Shown here: positions 16,076 to 24,140 of the stretch, piece after piece
Position numbering within the stretch: the stretch's first letter is position 1
How the letters are laid out: each line of letters begins with the position of its first letter
DNA from: Acidimicrobiaceae bacterium
Lineage (GTDB): Bacteria; Actinomycetota; Acidimicrobiia; Acidimicrobiales; RAAP-2
Reading direction: 5' to 3'
DNA: 61,335 nucleotides
Assembly (NCBI GenBank): GCA_003132205.1
Contig: PKWY01000037.1
Span: 1 to 61,335 of the forward strand
Notes under the pieces: generated by a model
Databases searched by the model: none
Told to the model about the DNA's origin: nothing
Seen by the model: only the letters and a program-made list of their open reading frames with translations
Made by a program: the position numbers and the translations under genes

Positions 16076-17116
16076 GTGAAGAAGTGGCTTAATAGCCTCA
16101 GCGCCCTCGCCACGGGTATGGTCGTTTGCGCGCTGCTGCCCGCCGCGGGCGCGGATGCCGCGACGCCCATCAAGGTGTCGAGCAACGTCCCGTCCACGCT
16201 GTCGGCGGCGATGCCGATCGTCCGACTCAACTTCAACGCCACCATCCGCGCCTCGAAACTACCCAGGCTCGTCGTAAAGCCGGCGCTTTCGACCAAGTGG
16301 CAGCAGATTGGCCCTCGCGAGGTGCAGGCGGTCGCCACCAGCAGGTTGCTCCCGCTCGTGAGCTACACCGTCATGACACCCGCGACGATGAGTTGCGAGG
16401 CACGCTGCACGTTCACCACGTTGCGATCGCTCACGACCAACGTGTCGACCAACGTCACGTGGGAGGAGCAGTTGCTCGCCGAGACGAACTACCTGCCACT
16501 CAGCTTCACTCCGGCGACGTCCCAATCGGACCCTTCGCAACAGACAGCGGGAACGTTCACGTGGCTCTATCCGAACCTTCCCACGTCCCTCAGCTCGATG
16601 TGGCGAGTGGGCGTGCCCAACGTTCTGGTCACTGGCGCCCTGATGTCGTTCCAGGTCGTCAACAACCTGCCGACGACCGGGGTCGCCGACCCGACCACAT
16701 GGAACGACCTGATCGACGCCGCCCAGAGTGGCAAGGTCGACCCCAACCCCTACGACTACGTCACCGTCAGTGAAAGCCTGCCCGAAACCGTCACGCTCTA
16801 CGTAGGCGGCGTCGCGAAGTTCCACACCCTGGCGAACACGGGCATCTCGGTCGCGCCCACGTCGCTCGGAACGTACCCGGTGTACCTTCGCTACGCCACC
16901 CAGACCATGTCGGGCACGAACCCCGACGGCAGCCACTACAGCGATTCGGGCATCCCGTGGATCTCGTACTTCAACGGAGGCGAGGCGCTGCACGGCTTCA
17001 TCCGGAACACCTACGGCTGGCCCCAGAGCCTCGGCTGCGTGGAGATGCCCTTCGCGTCCGCTCAGACCATCTGGCCGCACACCCCCATCGGGACGCTCGT
17101 CACCGTCTTGGCGTAG
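16076..17116 (+). CDS. Second L,D-transpeptidase (YkuD)-like secreted protein
   Basis: A 346-residue paralogue of the protein at 1068-2069. It has a signal peptide (residues 1-27), an N-terminal beta-rich domain of about 100 residues in place of the Thr-rich tract, a YLPLSF motif shared with the paralogue, a peptidoglycan-binding-like segment (ALMSFQVVNNLPTTGVADPTTW), and the YkuD end with H306-G and S-L-G-C321-V-E-M. Leu and Glu again replace the usual His and Arg around the nucleophile. It starts with GTG after AAGGTGG. Its stop is two bases from the stop of convergent dinB. Confidence 0.82.
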   Translation: MKKWLNSLSALATGMVVCALLPAAGADAATPIKVSSNVPSTLSAAMPIVRLNFNATIRASKLPRLVVKPALSTKWQQIGPREVQAVATSRLLPLVSYTVMTPATMSCEARCTFTTLRSLTTNVSTNVTWEEQLLAETNYLPLSFTPATSQSDPSQQTAGTFTWLYPNLPTSLSSMWRVGVPNVLVTGALMSFQVVNNLPTTGVADPTTWNDLIDAAQSGKVDPNPYDYVTVSESLPETVTLYVGGVAKFHTLANTGISVAPTSLGTYPVYLRYATQTMSGTNPDGSHYSDSGIPWISYFNGGEALHGFIRNTYGWPQSLGCVEMPFASAQTIWPHTPIGTLVTVLA

Positions 17117-17117
17117 T

Positions 17118-18452
17118 TCAGTCCCGGGCCTCGGGTCCGAAGGCGTGGCGACCGCGCTGGGTCGCTATCTCCACGCCGTGCTCGCTGAGTTCCGACGCGG
17201 TGCCGAGCGCGGCCCTGCCAAAGCGCTGGCGCACTTCGTCGACGGCGTCGCGCAGGGCCTCGTGGCTGATCTGTCGCTCCCGCGAAACGATTGCCGCCCG
17301 CTCTCGCGCGTTGTCCGACGACGCCTCGATGGCGAAAGTGAGTTGCATCTGGTTGTTCTCGCGCTCGAGGAACGACGACGCGTGGATTCCGAGCAGACGC
17401 ACCGCGTGGTGCAGGTCAACCGACTGCAGCAGTGCCTCGGCGATGGCGGCGATCGCCACCTCGTCGTCGACCCCGAAGGACAACGTCTGGGACCTCGAGA
17501 CACTGGTGAGGTCGTCGAAGCGCACGACGACGGTGATCGTTCGAGCCACCCTCCCTTGGGAGCGCAGCGCCCTGGCCACCACGGCGGCGTGGCCCTTCGC
17601 CGTCTGGGTGAGCTGATCGATCCCTTCGAGCGATCGCGCGAACGTCTGGTCGTGACCCACCGACTTCATCTCACGGTCGACAATCACTTCACGGCGATCC
17701 TCGCCCACTGCGTAGGCGGCGAGCGACGCCGCCATCGAGGCGCCCACGTGCGCGGCGAGCGTCAACTCGTCAACGCGCGCCAGGTCGCGCACCCAGTGCA
17801 GCCCAAGCTTCTCCAATTTCGCCGCGGTCGCCGGGCCCACCCCCCAGAGGGCACTCACGGGAAGCTCCCGCAACCACTCCTGTTCGATGTCGGGACTCAC
17901 CCAGACGACGCCCGGGCCCTCGACGAGCCGACCGTCGACGACGTGAGGCTTCGACTTCTTGGAGGCGAGTTTGGCGAAGAGCTTGTTTCGCCCGAGGCCG
18001 ACGCCGCAAAGCAGCCCGAGTTCGTCGGCGATTCGAGAGCGCAGTCCCGCGGCCGCCTCGATCGGGCGCACGTTGAGGCGGCGGAGGCTTCGAAGGTCGC
18101 AGAACACCTCGTCGAGACCGAGGGACTCGAAGTCCGGCGTGAGGTCGCGCACCACGTCGTGAAACTGGCGCGAGTAGACCTCGTAGCGGTCGAACCTTCC
18201 CGGAAGCACGATCAGGTCGGGGCAGAGACGACGCGCGACGACGCTCGCCATGGCGCTTCGAACGCCGAAGCGGCGCGCCTCGTAGCTGGCGCTCGCGATG
18301 ACCCCGCGTTCGCCGACGCCGCCGACGCAGACGGGCTTTCCCTTCAAGGAGGGGTCGTCGAGTATCTCTACCGAGGCGAAGAACGCGTCGAGGTCGATGT
18401 GAAGAAGCGGCGCCTCATCAACCGAAGGTCCCTCAGAAGGCGAGATCAACAC
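17118..18452 (-). CDS. dinB: DNA polymerase IV (Y family)
   Basis: A 444-residue translesion polymerase. The palm carries HIDLDAFFASVE (D20, D22; steric-gate Phe) and SLGLDEVFCDL (D114, E115), the finger contains SASYEARRFGVRSAM, and a helix-hairpin-helix thumb is seen at VSALWGVGPATAAKLEKLG. The little-finger domain follows. There is no clear beta-clamp motif at the very end. It starts with GTG overlapping the end of the PIG-L gene by 20 bases. As the last gene of the run LysM-nrdR-PIG-L-dinB it is probably transcribed from the LexA-controlled promoter at 20105-20150. Confidence 0.93.
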   Translation of the reverse strand: MLISPSEGPSVDEAPLLHIDLDAFFASVEILDDPSLKGKPVCVGGVGERGVIASASYEARRFGVRSAMASVVARRLCPDLIVLPGRFDRYEVYSRQFHDVVRDLTPDFESLGLDEVFCDLRSLRRLNVRPIEAAAGLRSRIADELGLLCGVGLGRNKLFAKLASKKSKPHVVDGRLVEGPGVVWVSPDIEQEWLRELPVSALWGVGPATAAKLEKLGLHWVRDLARVDELTLAAHVGASMAASLAAYAVGEDRREVIVDREMKSVGHDQTFARSLEGIDQLTQTAKGHAAVVARALRSQGRVARTITVVVRFDDLTSVSRSQTLSFGVDDEVAIAAIAEALLQSVDLHHAVRLLGIHASSFLERENNQMQLTFAIEASSDNARERAAIVSRERQISHEALRDAVDEVRQRFGRAALGTASELSEHGVEIATQRGRHAFGPEARD

Positions 18453-19140
18453 TGCGAAATGCTTCGCCGAAGGTGATTCCCACTGGGTGCCCCGCTTGTT
18501 CAGCCCTGCCGTAGACCACGTCGCGAATGCCGTCGGGGTCCCCGGCCATCTGCGAGGCGTGCGCGAGCACCGCCTTCACCTTGGTGTCGATCGTCCGCGA
18601 CACGTCAACGACGACGTCAGGCTCGTGCGTGCCGCTTAGGAGAAGCTGGCGCACCTGGTGCGCCTCGCCCTTCTCGGGAAAGTACAGGGGCATCGCGGCG
18701 GCGGGGGCGACCGAGTCGAGCATCGCCCAGCCGGTCTCGCGATGGTCGCGGTGGTTCACGTAGACGCCACCGAAGAAAGTCGCCGTAGGATCCGGGCCGA
18801 CGACCACCTCGGGCTTGAACTTGCGGATGAGGCCCACCAACGTGGAGCGCAGCTCCTCGTCGTTGGTCACGCCGCCGTCGACGTGGTCGAGACACTCCAC
18901 CGTCGTCGCCCCGAGCAGGTCAGCCGCGAGCTGTAGTTCCTCGCGGCGCACCTCACGCAGCGACCTCGCGTCGACCTGGGGCACGTGCGATCCCTTGGCT
19001 CCATCGCAGATGACGACCAGATGCACCGGGCAGCCCTCGCTCGCCCACTGCGCCAGCAGACCGCCGGCGGCCACGTCAGCGTCGTCGGGATGGGCGTAGA
19101 TAGCCATGGCGGAAGTGGGATGCAGTCGAAGAAGGCGCAC
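18433..19140 (-). CDS. PIG-L/LmbE family deacetylase
   Basis: A 235-residue zinc-dependent N-deacetylase. It contains the signature YAHPDDADVAAGG (H17, D19, D20) and the second metal ligand site VNHRDH (H130, H133). In actinobacteria the family includes MshB and Mca of mycothiol metabolism and enzymes acting on antibiotics or sugars; which of these applies is not clear. Start is GTG at 19140 three bases after nrdR ends; an internal ATG at residue 12 is an alternative. It overlaps dinB downstream, which places it in the apparent SOS operon. Confidence 0.88.
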   Translation of the reverse strand: MRLLRLHPTSAMAIYAHPDDADVAAGGLLAQWASEGCPVHLVVICDGAKGSHVPQVDARSLREVRREELQLAADLLGATTVECLDHVDGGVTNDEELRSTLVGLIRKFKPEVVVGPDPTATFFGGVYVNHRDHRETGWAMLDSVAPAAAMPLYFPEKGEAHQVRQLLLSGTHEPDVVVDVSRTIDTKVKAVLAHASQMAGDPDGIRDVVYGRAEQAGHPVGITFGEAFRSVDLAF

Positions 19141-19143
19141 GGG

Positions 19144-19623
19144 TCAGTTGCGCAGTTTGGGGGCGGTGGTCTTGACGAGCATGCCAATCTCACGCGCGAA
19201 ATCCTCGGTGTCCTCGAAACCCTTGTACACCGACGCGAAGCGGACGTAGGCAACGTCGTCGACGTCACGAAGCGCCTCGAGGGTCGCCATGCCGACTTCT
19301 TCGCTCGTGACGTCGCGGTTCAGCAGACGCATGGACTCCTCGATCGAAAGCACGATGGACTCGAGCAGTTCTTCATTGACCGGCCGGTTCTTGCATGCCG
19401 ACCGCGCCCCGCTCAAGATCTTCGCGCGATCGAATGGTTCGCGCTCACCGGAACGCTTCACGACGAAGAGCGTCGCCTCTTCGACCCGCTCGAAGGTGGT
19501 ATAGCGCTGGTTGCACGCCGAGCACTCGCGGCGCCGACGAATCGCGACTCCGTCCTCGGCGAGCCGTGAGTCGACAACGCGGTCATCATCAGCCGCACAG
19601 TAGGGACAGCGCACGTAACTCAC
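19144..19623 (-). CDS. nrdR: Transcriptional repressor NrdR
   Basis: A 159-residue regulator of ribonucleotide reductase genes. The zinc ribbon uses C6, C9, C34 and C37 (RCPYC and ECSAC); the ATP-cone domain starts about residue 48 (FVVKRSGEREPFDRAKI) and senses ATP/dATP. It starts at GTG with TTTAGGTG upstream. It follows the LysM gene by 23 bases. In mycobacteria nrdR lies next to the LysM protein ChiZ (Rv2719c) and lexA; that pairing is kept here for the LysM gene, but lexA is 8 kb away. Confidence 0.95.
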   Translation of the reverse strand: MSYVRCPYCAADDDRVVDSRLAEDGVAIRRRRECSACNQRYTTFERVEEATLFVVKRSGEREPFDRAKILSGARSACKNRPVNEELLESIVLSIEESMRLLNRDVTSEEVGMATLEALRDVDDVAYVRFASVYKGFEDTEDFAREIGMLVKTTAPKLRN

Positions 19624-19646
19624 GATACACCTAAATCCCTTTAAAA

Positions 19647-20084
19647 TTAGGGAATTAGAACGTGCTCGCCGGGCACGACCACACTTGAGCCCAATTCACC
19701 CACGAGATCGGTCCGAGCCAGCGAAGGGTCGACCGGATTGATCATGCGCGCGATCGAGCCGACGCTGTCACCGGGCTGCACCGCGTACTCCATGCCCGAA
19801 GCCAGCACCGAACTGTTCGCGAGGTCCGTAGGCAACCCCGCGCTCGTGGTTCCGCCGAAGGCATGACCCGGCCACGAGAGTATTACGAGGCCACCGACGA
19901 GCATGAGTGCGACCAGGGTGCGTCGACGACGCTGCAGCATTCGAGCCCGCGACTGGCGTCGCTGAGCCAGATTCGGCCCGGTACGGAGTGGGCGAGGGCG
20001 ATTCTCCGAGGAAACCAGGCGCAGATAGGGGGCTGGGCCGACCTGGGGGAACTCTTGTTCTTGGATTACCTCGACTGCTGCCAT
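19647..20084 (-). CDS. LysM membrane protein, SOS division-inhibitor-like (ChiZ/YneA type)
   Basis: A 145-residue protein starting at ATG 20084 with AGGAG upstream. The cytoplasmic N-terminus is Arg-rich just before one transmembrane helix (TLVALMLVGGLVILSW); outside follows a short linker and a LysM-like domain (MEYAVQPGDSVGSIARMINP ... VVVPGEHVLIP). The frame is open to 20150, but that part contains the promoter and LexA box, so the downstream ATG is used. Small single-pass LysM proteins under LexA control (YneA in Bacillus, ChiZ in Mycobacterium) stop division during SOS; the location, size and operator support the same role (inference). Confidence 0.85.
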   Translation of the reverse strand: MAAVEVIQEQEFPQVGPAPYLRLVSSENRPRPLRTGPNLAQRRQSRARMLQRRRRTLVALMLVGGLVILSWPGHAFGGTTSAGLPTDLANSSVLASGMEYAVQPGDSVGSIARMINPVDPSLARTDLVGELGSSVVVPGEHVLIP

Positions 20085-20104
20085 TTGCGACTCCTGACTT
20101 TCCA

Positions 20105-20150
20105 CGAACACCTGTTCGTATAGTTTAAAGCGAACAGGTGTTCGATGCAA
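20105..20150 (-). promoter_or_regulatory. SOS promoter with two perfect LexA boxes
   Basis: On the minus strand, TTGCAT (20150-20145) and TAAACT (20127-20122) are a -35/-10 pair with a 17-base spacer. CGAACAGGTGTTCG (20131-20144) fills most of the spacer and CGAACACCTGTTCG (20105-20118) covers the start-site area. Both match CGAAC-N4-GTTCG exactly. LexA binding here would block transcription of the LysM gene and, by read-through, nrdR, PIG-L and dinB. Confidence 0.9.
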
Positions 20151-20165
20151 GTCTTTTTTTCCGTT

Positions 20166-21518
20166 CTAAGTGCCCAGTTGAGCCCTGATTTCCAGCAGCT
20201 TGCATCCCACCCTGCCAAAGTCAGATGCTACGAAGGGCCTGTGACGCCCCAGGGCGCGCCCCGCCTGATTCAGATCTCGCACCAAGGAAACACGGTGCTT
20301 TCGCACCAACAGCGCACACTCCGCCGACAGATCTTCACTCGGATGGTCGTTCGAGTCGGTGACCTGGCCGTCGGTGACCCAGACGATCGGCTCGATGCCC
20401 CTAGAGCGCGATATCGCCCAACGAAGAACCGGTCCGTCGACACCATTTCCCACGTTTCCGGCCGGACATGACGTCGCTACGGCTCCGCGCTCGGCGAGCA
20501 CCCAGGCGTTCGCCGTGTCACCACGGTCGCCGGGCCGGTGGCTGTATCCGACAACGAGGGCGTTGGGTGCTCGGACCAAGAGCCCTTCGAGGTCGCTGAT
20601 CGAGATGTCCATCGATCCCGACTGGTCGATCACGACGACTCCCCCGTGCGACGGGGTCTTCGAGGCGAACGCCCGGCGGAGATCGTCGGTGAGCAACCGG
20701 CCCGGATACCTCATCACCGTGCCGCTCGCCGACGGGCGCTGCCGGCGGATGCCCGGATCGCGAATCCGGTGCTCGCTCGAGAGCGAAGCGTCGAAGATCA
20801 GCGCCGCGAAGCGTCCCGACGGGGCCCGACGACCGCCGGGCTCGAGCGACCTTCGGAACTGGCGAAGTTCGTCGGGACCTATCGGAGCGCGCGCTTGAGC
20901 GGCGGCGTCGACGATCCGAGCGATCGCGACGGTGACGTTGGCGTAACCGCACGCCACCCCCGCTTCGTTGAGCACCGTATCGCCAAGATCGTCGGTGGTC
21001 GTCTCCGAAAGCACCCGAAGGACGCGCCTGCGAACCGCGCGTAGCCCCGCCATCCACGTCGGTTCCCCCGCTCGCACGCCGGCGAGGAAGTCACGCTCCG
21101 AACCCGTCCCCAGCACCGCCAGCAAGAAGCACAACGCCTCAGTCCAGTCCCCCGCTTGCGCGACCCTCTTACCGCCTTCCTTCTCCGAGCCGTCCTTCAA
21201 GAGAACCGTCGCGAAGCCGACCCGCTCGAGCAACGTGTTGACCCGAAGCTCCTCGGCGCATTCGAGCGCTCGTGGCGAGACGTCGCCATGCGCGAGCGAC
21301 CATGCGCCGGTGAAGGGGCTGATGCGCACGTGCATGAGCTCGTGAGCTCGAACCACCCGAGACGTGGCGTCGCGGCCGAACGGGACCTCGAGCACCCGGT
21401 CGCTCAGATTGCAACTGGCGCCGCCCCTGCTCGTTGATCCCCTGCGAACCTCCCAGGGACCTTGGACGAATCCGTCGTTCCTTCCGGTCACCAGTTCTGG
21501 AAAGGCCTGCGCGCTCAA
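20166..21518 (-). CDS. VWA-like protein with N-terminal metallopeptidase-like motif
   Basis: A 450-residue soluble protein. Near residue 60 it has RAHELMH, a zinc-metallopeptidase-like HExxH variant (HELMH) within a segment about Asp/Arg-rich surroundings; about residues 285-420 form a von Willebrand A-like domain with the MIDAS motif VVVIDQSGSMDIS and a later WVTDGQVTD. This arrangement resembles the DUF2201-type proteins that pair with MoxR ATPases, which I name as the best comparison, not as a proven match. It starts with TTG overlapping the stop of the AAA gene (TTGA). Function is unknown; MoxR/VWA pairs usually act as chaperones that insert metals or activate a target. Confidence 0.72.
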   Translation of the reverse strand: MSAQAFPELVTGRNDGFVQGPWEVRRGSTSRGGASCNLSDRVLEVPFGRDATSRVVRAHELMHVRISPFTGAWSLAHGDVSPRALECAEELRVNTLLERVGFATVLLKDGSEKEGGKRVAQAGDWTEALCFLLAVLGTGSERDFLAGVRAGEPTWMAGLRAVRRRVLRVLSETTTDDLGDTVLNEAGVACGYANVTVAIARIVDAAAQARAPIGPDELRQFRRSLEPGGRRAPSGRFAALIFDASLSSEHRIRDPGIRRQRPSASGTVMRYPGRLLTDDLRRAFASKTPSHGGVVVIDQSGSMDISISDLEGLLVRAPNALVVGYSHRPGDRGDTANAWVLAERGAVATSCPAGNVGNGVDGPVLRWAISRSRGIEPIVWVTDGQVTDSNDHPSEDLSAECALLVRKHRVSLVRDLNQAGRALGRHRPFVASDFGRVGCKLLEIRAQLGT

Positions 21519-22246
21519 CGCAGAGCGCCGATCGAGAAGGCATCGAGGACGCCCTGGGCGTTCGACTCTCCAAAGACCAGTCGAGCCGCACTCTCCGGCC
21601 CGACGGCGGAGCGAAGTTGATCGTAGGCGTAGAAACTGCGCAGGGAAATCCGGCGCGCGGGATCGCCGAGCGAGCCCGAGAGGGCGCAGGATCGCAGGTC
21701 GGAACTCAACGTCTGCACCGACGCCGGGTGGGGCCGGTCGATGCGAATGGCGACGGGGAACCGGTCGCGAAGGGCGGCGGGAATGTCATCGAGCTCCTCG
21801 AGGTTCGTCGTCATGACGACGGAGAACTGGGGCCCAGGGCTCAGCCACTTCGACGTCTCGGGGTTCCTCCAACGAGCCGAGTCCGGCGAGTCGGTGACGG
21901 CGAGCAAGGTGCTCAGGGCATCACCCGATGCGCGGTCGACTTCGTCGACGACCAGTCGGCCCCCTTGTCCGGCATTCTCTCTCCACGCGCGAATCGCGGG
22001 ACCCACACGCCACTCCCAGCGACCCTCTCCCGCGGGCATCCACGTGCCGGTGATCTCGCCCGTCGTGAGGTCCTCGGTGCACACCAGTCGCTCCGCCGCG
22101 GCGTCACTCACTCCGAAGCGGAGTGCCGCGTAGGTCTTACCCGTGCCCGGAGGTCCGTACAACAATACCCGCGAGATCCCTGCGGCCATCACATCGGCCA
22201 GGTCCCGCCAACACTGGCCTGCCCCATCTGACTCTTCAAATTCCAT
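21515..22246 (-). CDS. MoxR-type AAA+ ATPase
   Basis: A 243-residue ATPase starting at ATG 22246 with GAAGGAGAACGG upstream. Walker A is YGPPGTGKT, Walker B is LVVDEVDRA, sensor 1 is SVVMTTNLEEL and an arginine finger lies in ALRDRFPV. A degenerate lid follows. The small size and the coupled VWA gene (TTGA overlap) make it a MoxR-like partner that remodels or activates client proteins with the VWA subunit. The frame is open to 22363, but the upstream part overlaps the small gene before it. Confidence 0.82.
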   Translation of the reverse strand: MEFEESDGAGQCWRDLADVMAAGISRVLLYGPPGTGKTYAALRFGVSDAAAERLVCTEDLTTGEITGTWMPAGEGRWEWRVGPAIRAWRENAGQGGRLVVDEVDRASGDALSTLLAVTDSPDSARWRNPETSKWLSPGPQFSVVMTTNLEELDDIPAALRDRFPVAIRIDRPHPASVQTLSSDLRSCALSGSLGDPARRISLRSFYAYDQLRSAVGPESAARLVFGESNAQGVLDAFSIGALR

Positions 22247-22476
22247 CCGTTCTCCTTCGTTGGCAACGCAACGGTCGTAGGACGCAGGGCGACGAGCCGA
22301 ACTTGCGAAGGAACCTGCAGTGCAGCCGCATGGGCGACAATCAATGTTCGCAGCTCGTCCCAAGCCGTCGCGAGCACCGCATCAAGAGTGCGACGAGGCG
22401 CACACGTCCAATCGAAGTGGCAAAGTGATTCGTCGATGAAGAACCGCTGCCCATTTCGCCATCCGATATGCGACAC
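22189..22476 (-). CDS. Small unknown protein of the MoxR/VWA cassette
   Basis: A 95-residue frame beginning with GTG, four bases after the stop of the 40-residue frame upstream and overlapping the AAA gene start by 58 bases. It reads as natural protein in its first 70 residues (WRNGQRFFIDESLCHFDW ... AVLATAWDELRTLIVAHAAAL). No domain is recognised. The tight packing suggests it belongs to the same transcript as the ATPase and VWA genes. A shorter or shifted real C-terminus cannot be excluded. Confidence 0.5.
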   Translation of the reverse strand: MSHIGWRNGQRFFIDESLCHFDWTCAPRRTLDAVLATAWDELRTLIVAHAAALQVPSQVRLVALRPTTVALPTKENGWNLKSQMGQASVGGTWPM

Positions 22477-22479
22477 GTC

Positions 22480-22602
22480 TCAGCCGAAGGCCGTGAAGAC
22501 GGCCGTGGCCATCGAGATATCAAATCGGCGAAACGGTCCCCCGACGTCCCGTGCGATCAGTGAATCGGCGACCCGCTTTGCGCTCGGGTGCCGGTTGGAC
22601 AC
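22480..22602 (-). CDS. Possible 40-residue protein between livF and the MoxR cassette
   Basis: A short frame from GTG 22602 to TGA 22480: it starts VSNRHPSAKRVADSLIARD and ends MATAVFTAFG. Codon choice and the spacing (15 bases after the livF stop, 3 bases before the next start) support translation, but there is no strong ribosome site and no recognised family. It could link livF and the MoxR cassette into one transcript. Confidence 0.35.
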   Translation of the reverse strand: MSNRHPSAKRVADSLIARDVGGPFRRFDISMATAVFTAFG

Positions 22603-22617
22603 CCACTCTAAGGGTGC

Positions 22618-23334
22618 TTACGCGCCCTCGACCGATTCGCCGAGGTACACCGCGCGGACCCTTTCGTCGTGCAGGAGGTTCTGCGCGGTATCAGTGAAGA
22701 CGATGCGGCCGTTCTCCATCACGTATCCTCGGTCTGCCAGGCGCAGCGCCTGGGCAGCGTTCTGCTCGACCAGGAACACCGTCGTACCGCTATCACGGAT
22801 TTCGCCGATAATCCGGAAGATCGTCTCCACGATCATCGGAGCGAGACCCATCGACGGCTCGTCGAGGAGAAGGAGTCGGGGCTCGGCCATCAGGGCCCGA
22901 GCGATCGCCAACATCTGCTGCTCTCCGCCGGAGAGGTTGGCCCCCAGTTGCTTGCGCCGATCCTTCAGGATCGGAAAGATCGAGTACATCTTCGCCATGT
23001 CGTCCGCGTAACTACCACTTCGAACGAAGGCACCCATTTCAAGGTTCTCTTCCACCGTCATCTGGGGGAAGATCCGGCGACCCTCGGGCACGTGGCTGAT
23101 GCCGAGCGAACTGAACTGGTGCGCCTTCGTCTGAGTGACATCCTGGTCCTCGAAAAGAATCTGCCCGCTCACTGGCGCGTGCAGACCCGACATCATCCGT
23201 AGCGTCGTCGTCTTGCCGGCGCCGTTCGCACCCAGCAAGGTGACAATCTCTCCCTGCTGCACTTCGAATGAAACACCGTGGAGGGCGGTAATAGCGCCGT
23301 AGCGAACGACAGCGTCCTTGACTTGCAGCATCAC
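22618..23334 (-). CDS. livF: Branched-chain amino-acid ABC transporter ATPase LivF
   Basis: A 238-residue nucleotide-binding protein: Walker A GANGAGKTT, signature LSGGEQQ, Walker B LLLLDEPSMGLAPM, H-loop VEQNA typical of LivF. It energises uptake of branched-chain or related amino acids together with LivG at the cytoplasmic face of LivHM. Its start overlaps the livG stop by four bases. Last gene of the liv unit. Confidence 0.93.
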   Translation of the reverse strand: MMLQVKDAVVRYGAITALHGVSFEVQQGEIVTLLGANGAGKTTTLRMMSGLHAPVSGQILFEDQDVTQTKAHQFSSLGISHVPEGRRIFPQMTVEENLEMGAFVRSGSYADDMAKMYSIFPILKDRRKQLGANLSGGEQQMLAIARALMAEPRLLLLDEPSMGLAPMIVETIFRIIGEIRDSGTTVFLVEQNAAQALRLADRGYVMENGRIVFTDTAQNLLHDERVRAVYLGESVEGA

Positions 23335-24140
23335 TTCAATTCCTCCGCATCACTCGTCGTCGAGCCGAGGTACGCCTCGACGACCGCGGCGTTCGCCCGA
23401 ATCTCATCGGGAGTCCCCTCGGCGATTACGCTGCCGAAGTTCAACACGTAGAGCCTCTCGGCGAGCGCCATCACAAGCTTCATGTCGTGCTCGATGAGCA
23501 AGATCGAAACGCCCATCTCGTCACGAACCTTGCGAATAAGTTGAGTGAGCTGGATCTTCTCCGCGGGGTTGGTTCCGGCGGCCGGTTCGTCGAGCAACAA
23601 CACCTGAGGATTGGTGGCGAGGCCACGGGCGATCTCCAAACGACGTCGGTCGCCGTAGGAGAGCGACGCCGAAATCGTGTTGGCCTTGTCACGAAGACCT
23701 ACGAAATCGAGCAGTTCGATTGTTCGAGCGTCCGACATCTTCTCTCCGCGACGTGTCGCAGGTCCCTTGACCATGGCGCCCAGCACGCCGATACCGCGAT
23801 GCGACTCGGCACCGATCTTGACGTTTTCGAACGTGGTCAGGGCGCTGAACATTCGTGAGGCCTGGAAGGTTCGAGCGACTCCGGCCGTACTCACACGGTG
23901 CGCCTTCTTCCCGATGATCGAAATCGGCTTGGCATTCCTCCCGAAGAACGTGATGGAGCCTTCCTGGGGCTGATAGACGCCGGTCAATGAGTTGAACAGC
24001 GACGTCTTGCCCGCACCGTTAGGACCGATCACCGCGAGGATCTCACCTCGCTTGTGGTTGAGGCTCACATCGCTGAGTGAGATGACGCCACCGAAACGAA
24101 GGGTCACGTTCTGAACATCGAAGATGAGATCGCTGGTCAC
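23331..24140 (-). CDS. livG: Branched-chain amino-acid ABC transporter ATPase LivG
   Basis: A 269-residue ATPase with Walker A GPNGAGKTS, signature SLSYGDRRRLEIARGLATNP, Walker B LLLDEPAAGTNP and H-loop LIEHDMKLVM. The C-terminal extension AYLG is the LivG/UrtD-type BCA_ABC_TP_C tail. The gene overlaps livM and livF by four bases on each side, so expression is coupled. Confidence 0.93.
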   Translation of the reverse strand: MTSDLIFDVQNVTLRFGGVISLSDVSLNHKRGEILAVIGPNGAGKTSLFNSLTGVYQPQEGSITFFGRNAKPISIIGKKAHRVSTAGVARTFQASRMFSALTTFENVKIGAESHRGIGVLGAMVKGPATRRGEKMSDARTIELLDFVGLRDKANTISASLSYGDRRRLEIARGLATNPQVLLLDEPAAGTNPAEKIQLTQLIRKVRDEMGVSILLIEHDMKLVMALAERLYVLNFGSVIAEGTPDEIRANAAVVEAYLGSTTSDAEELK

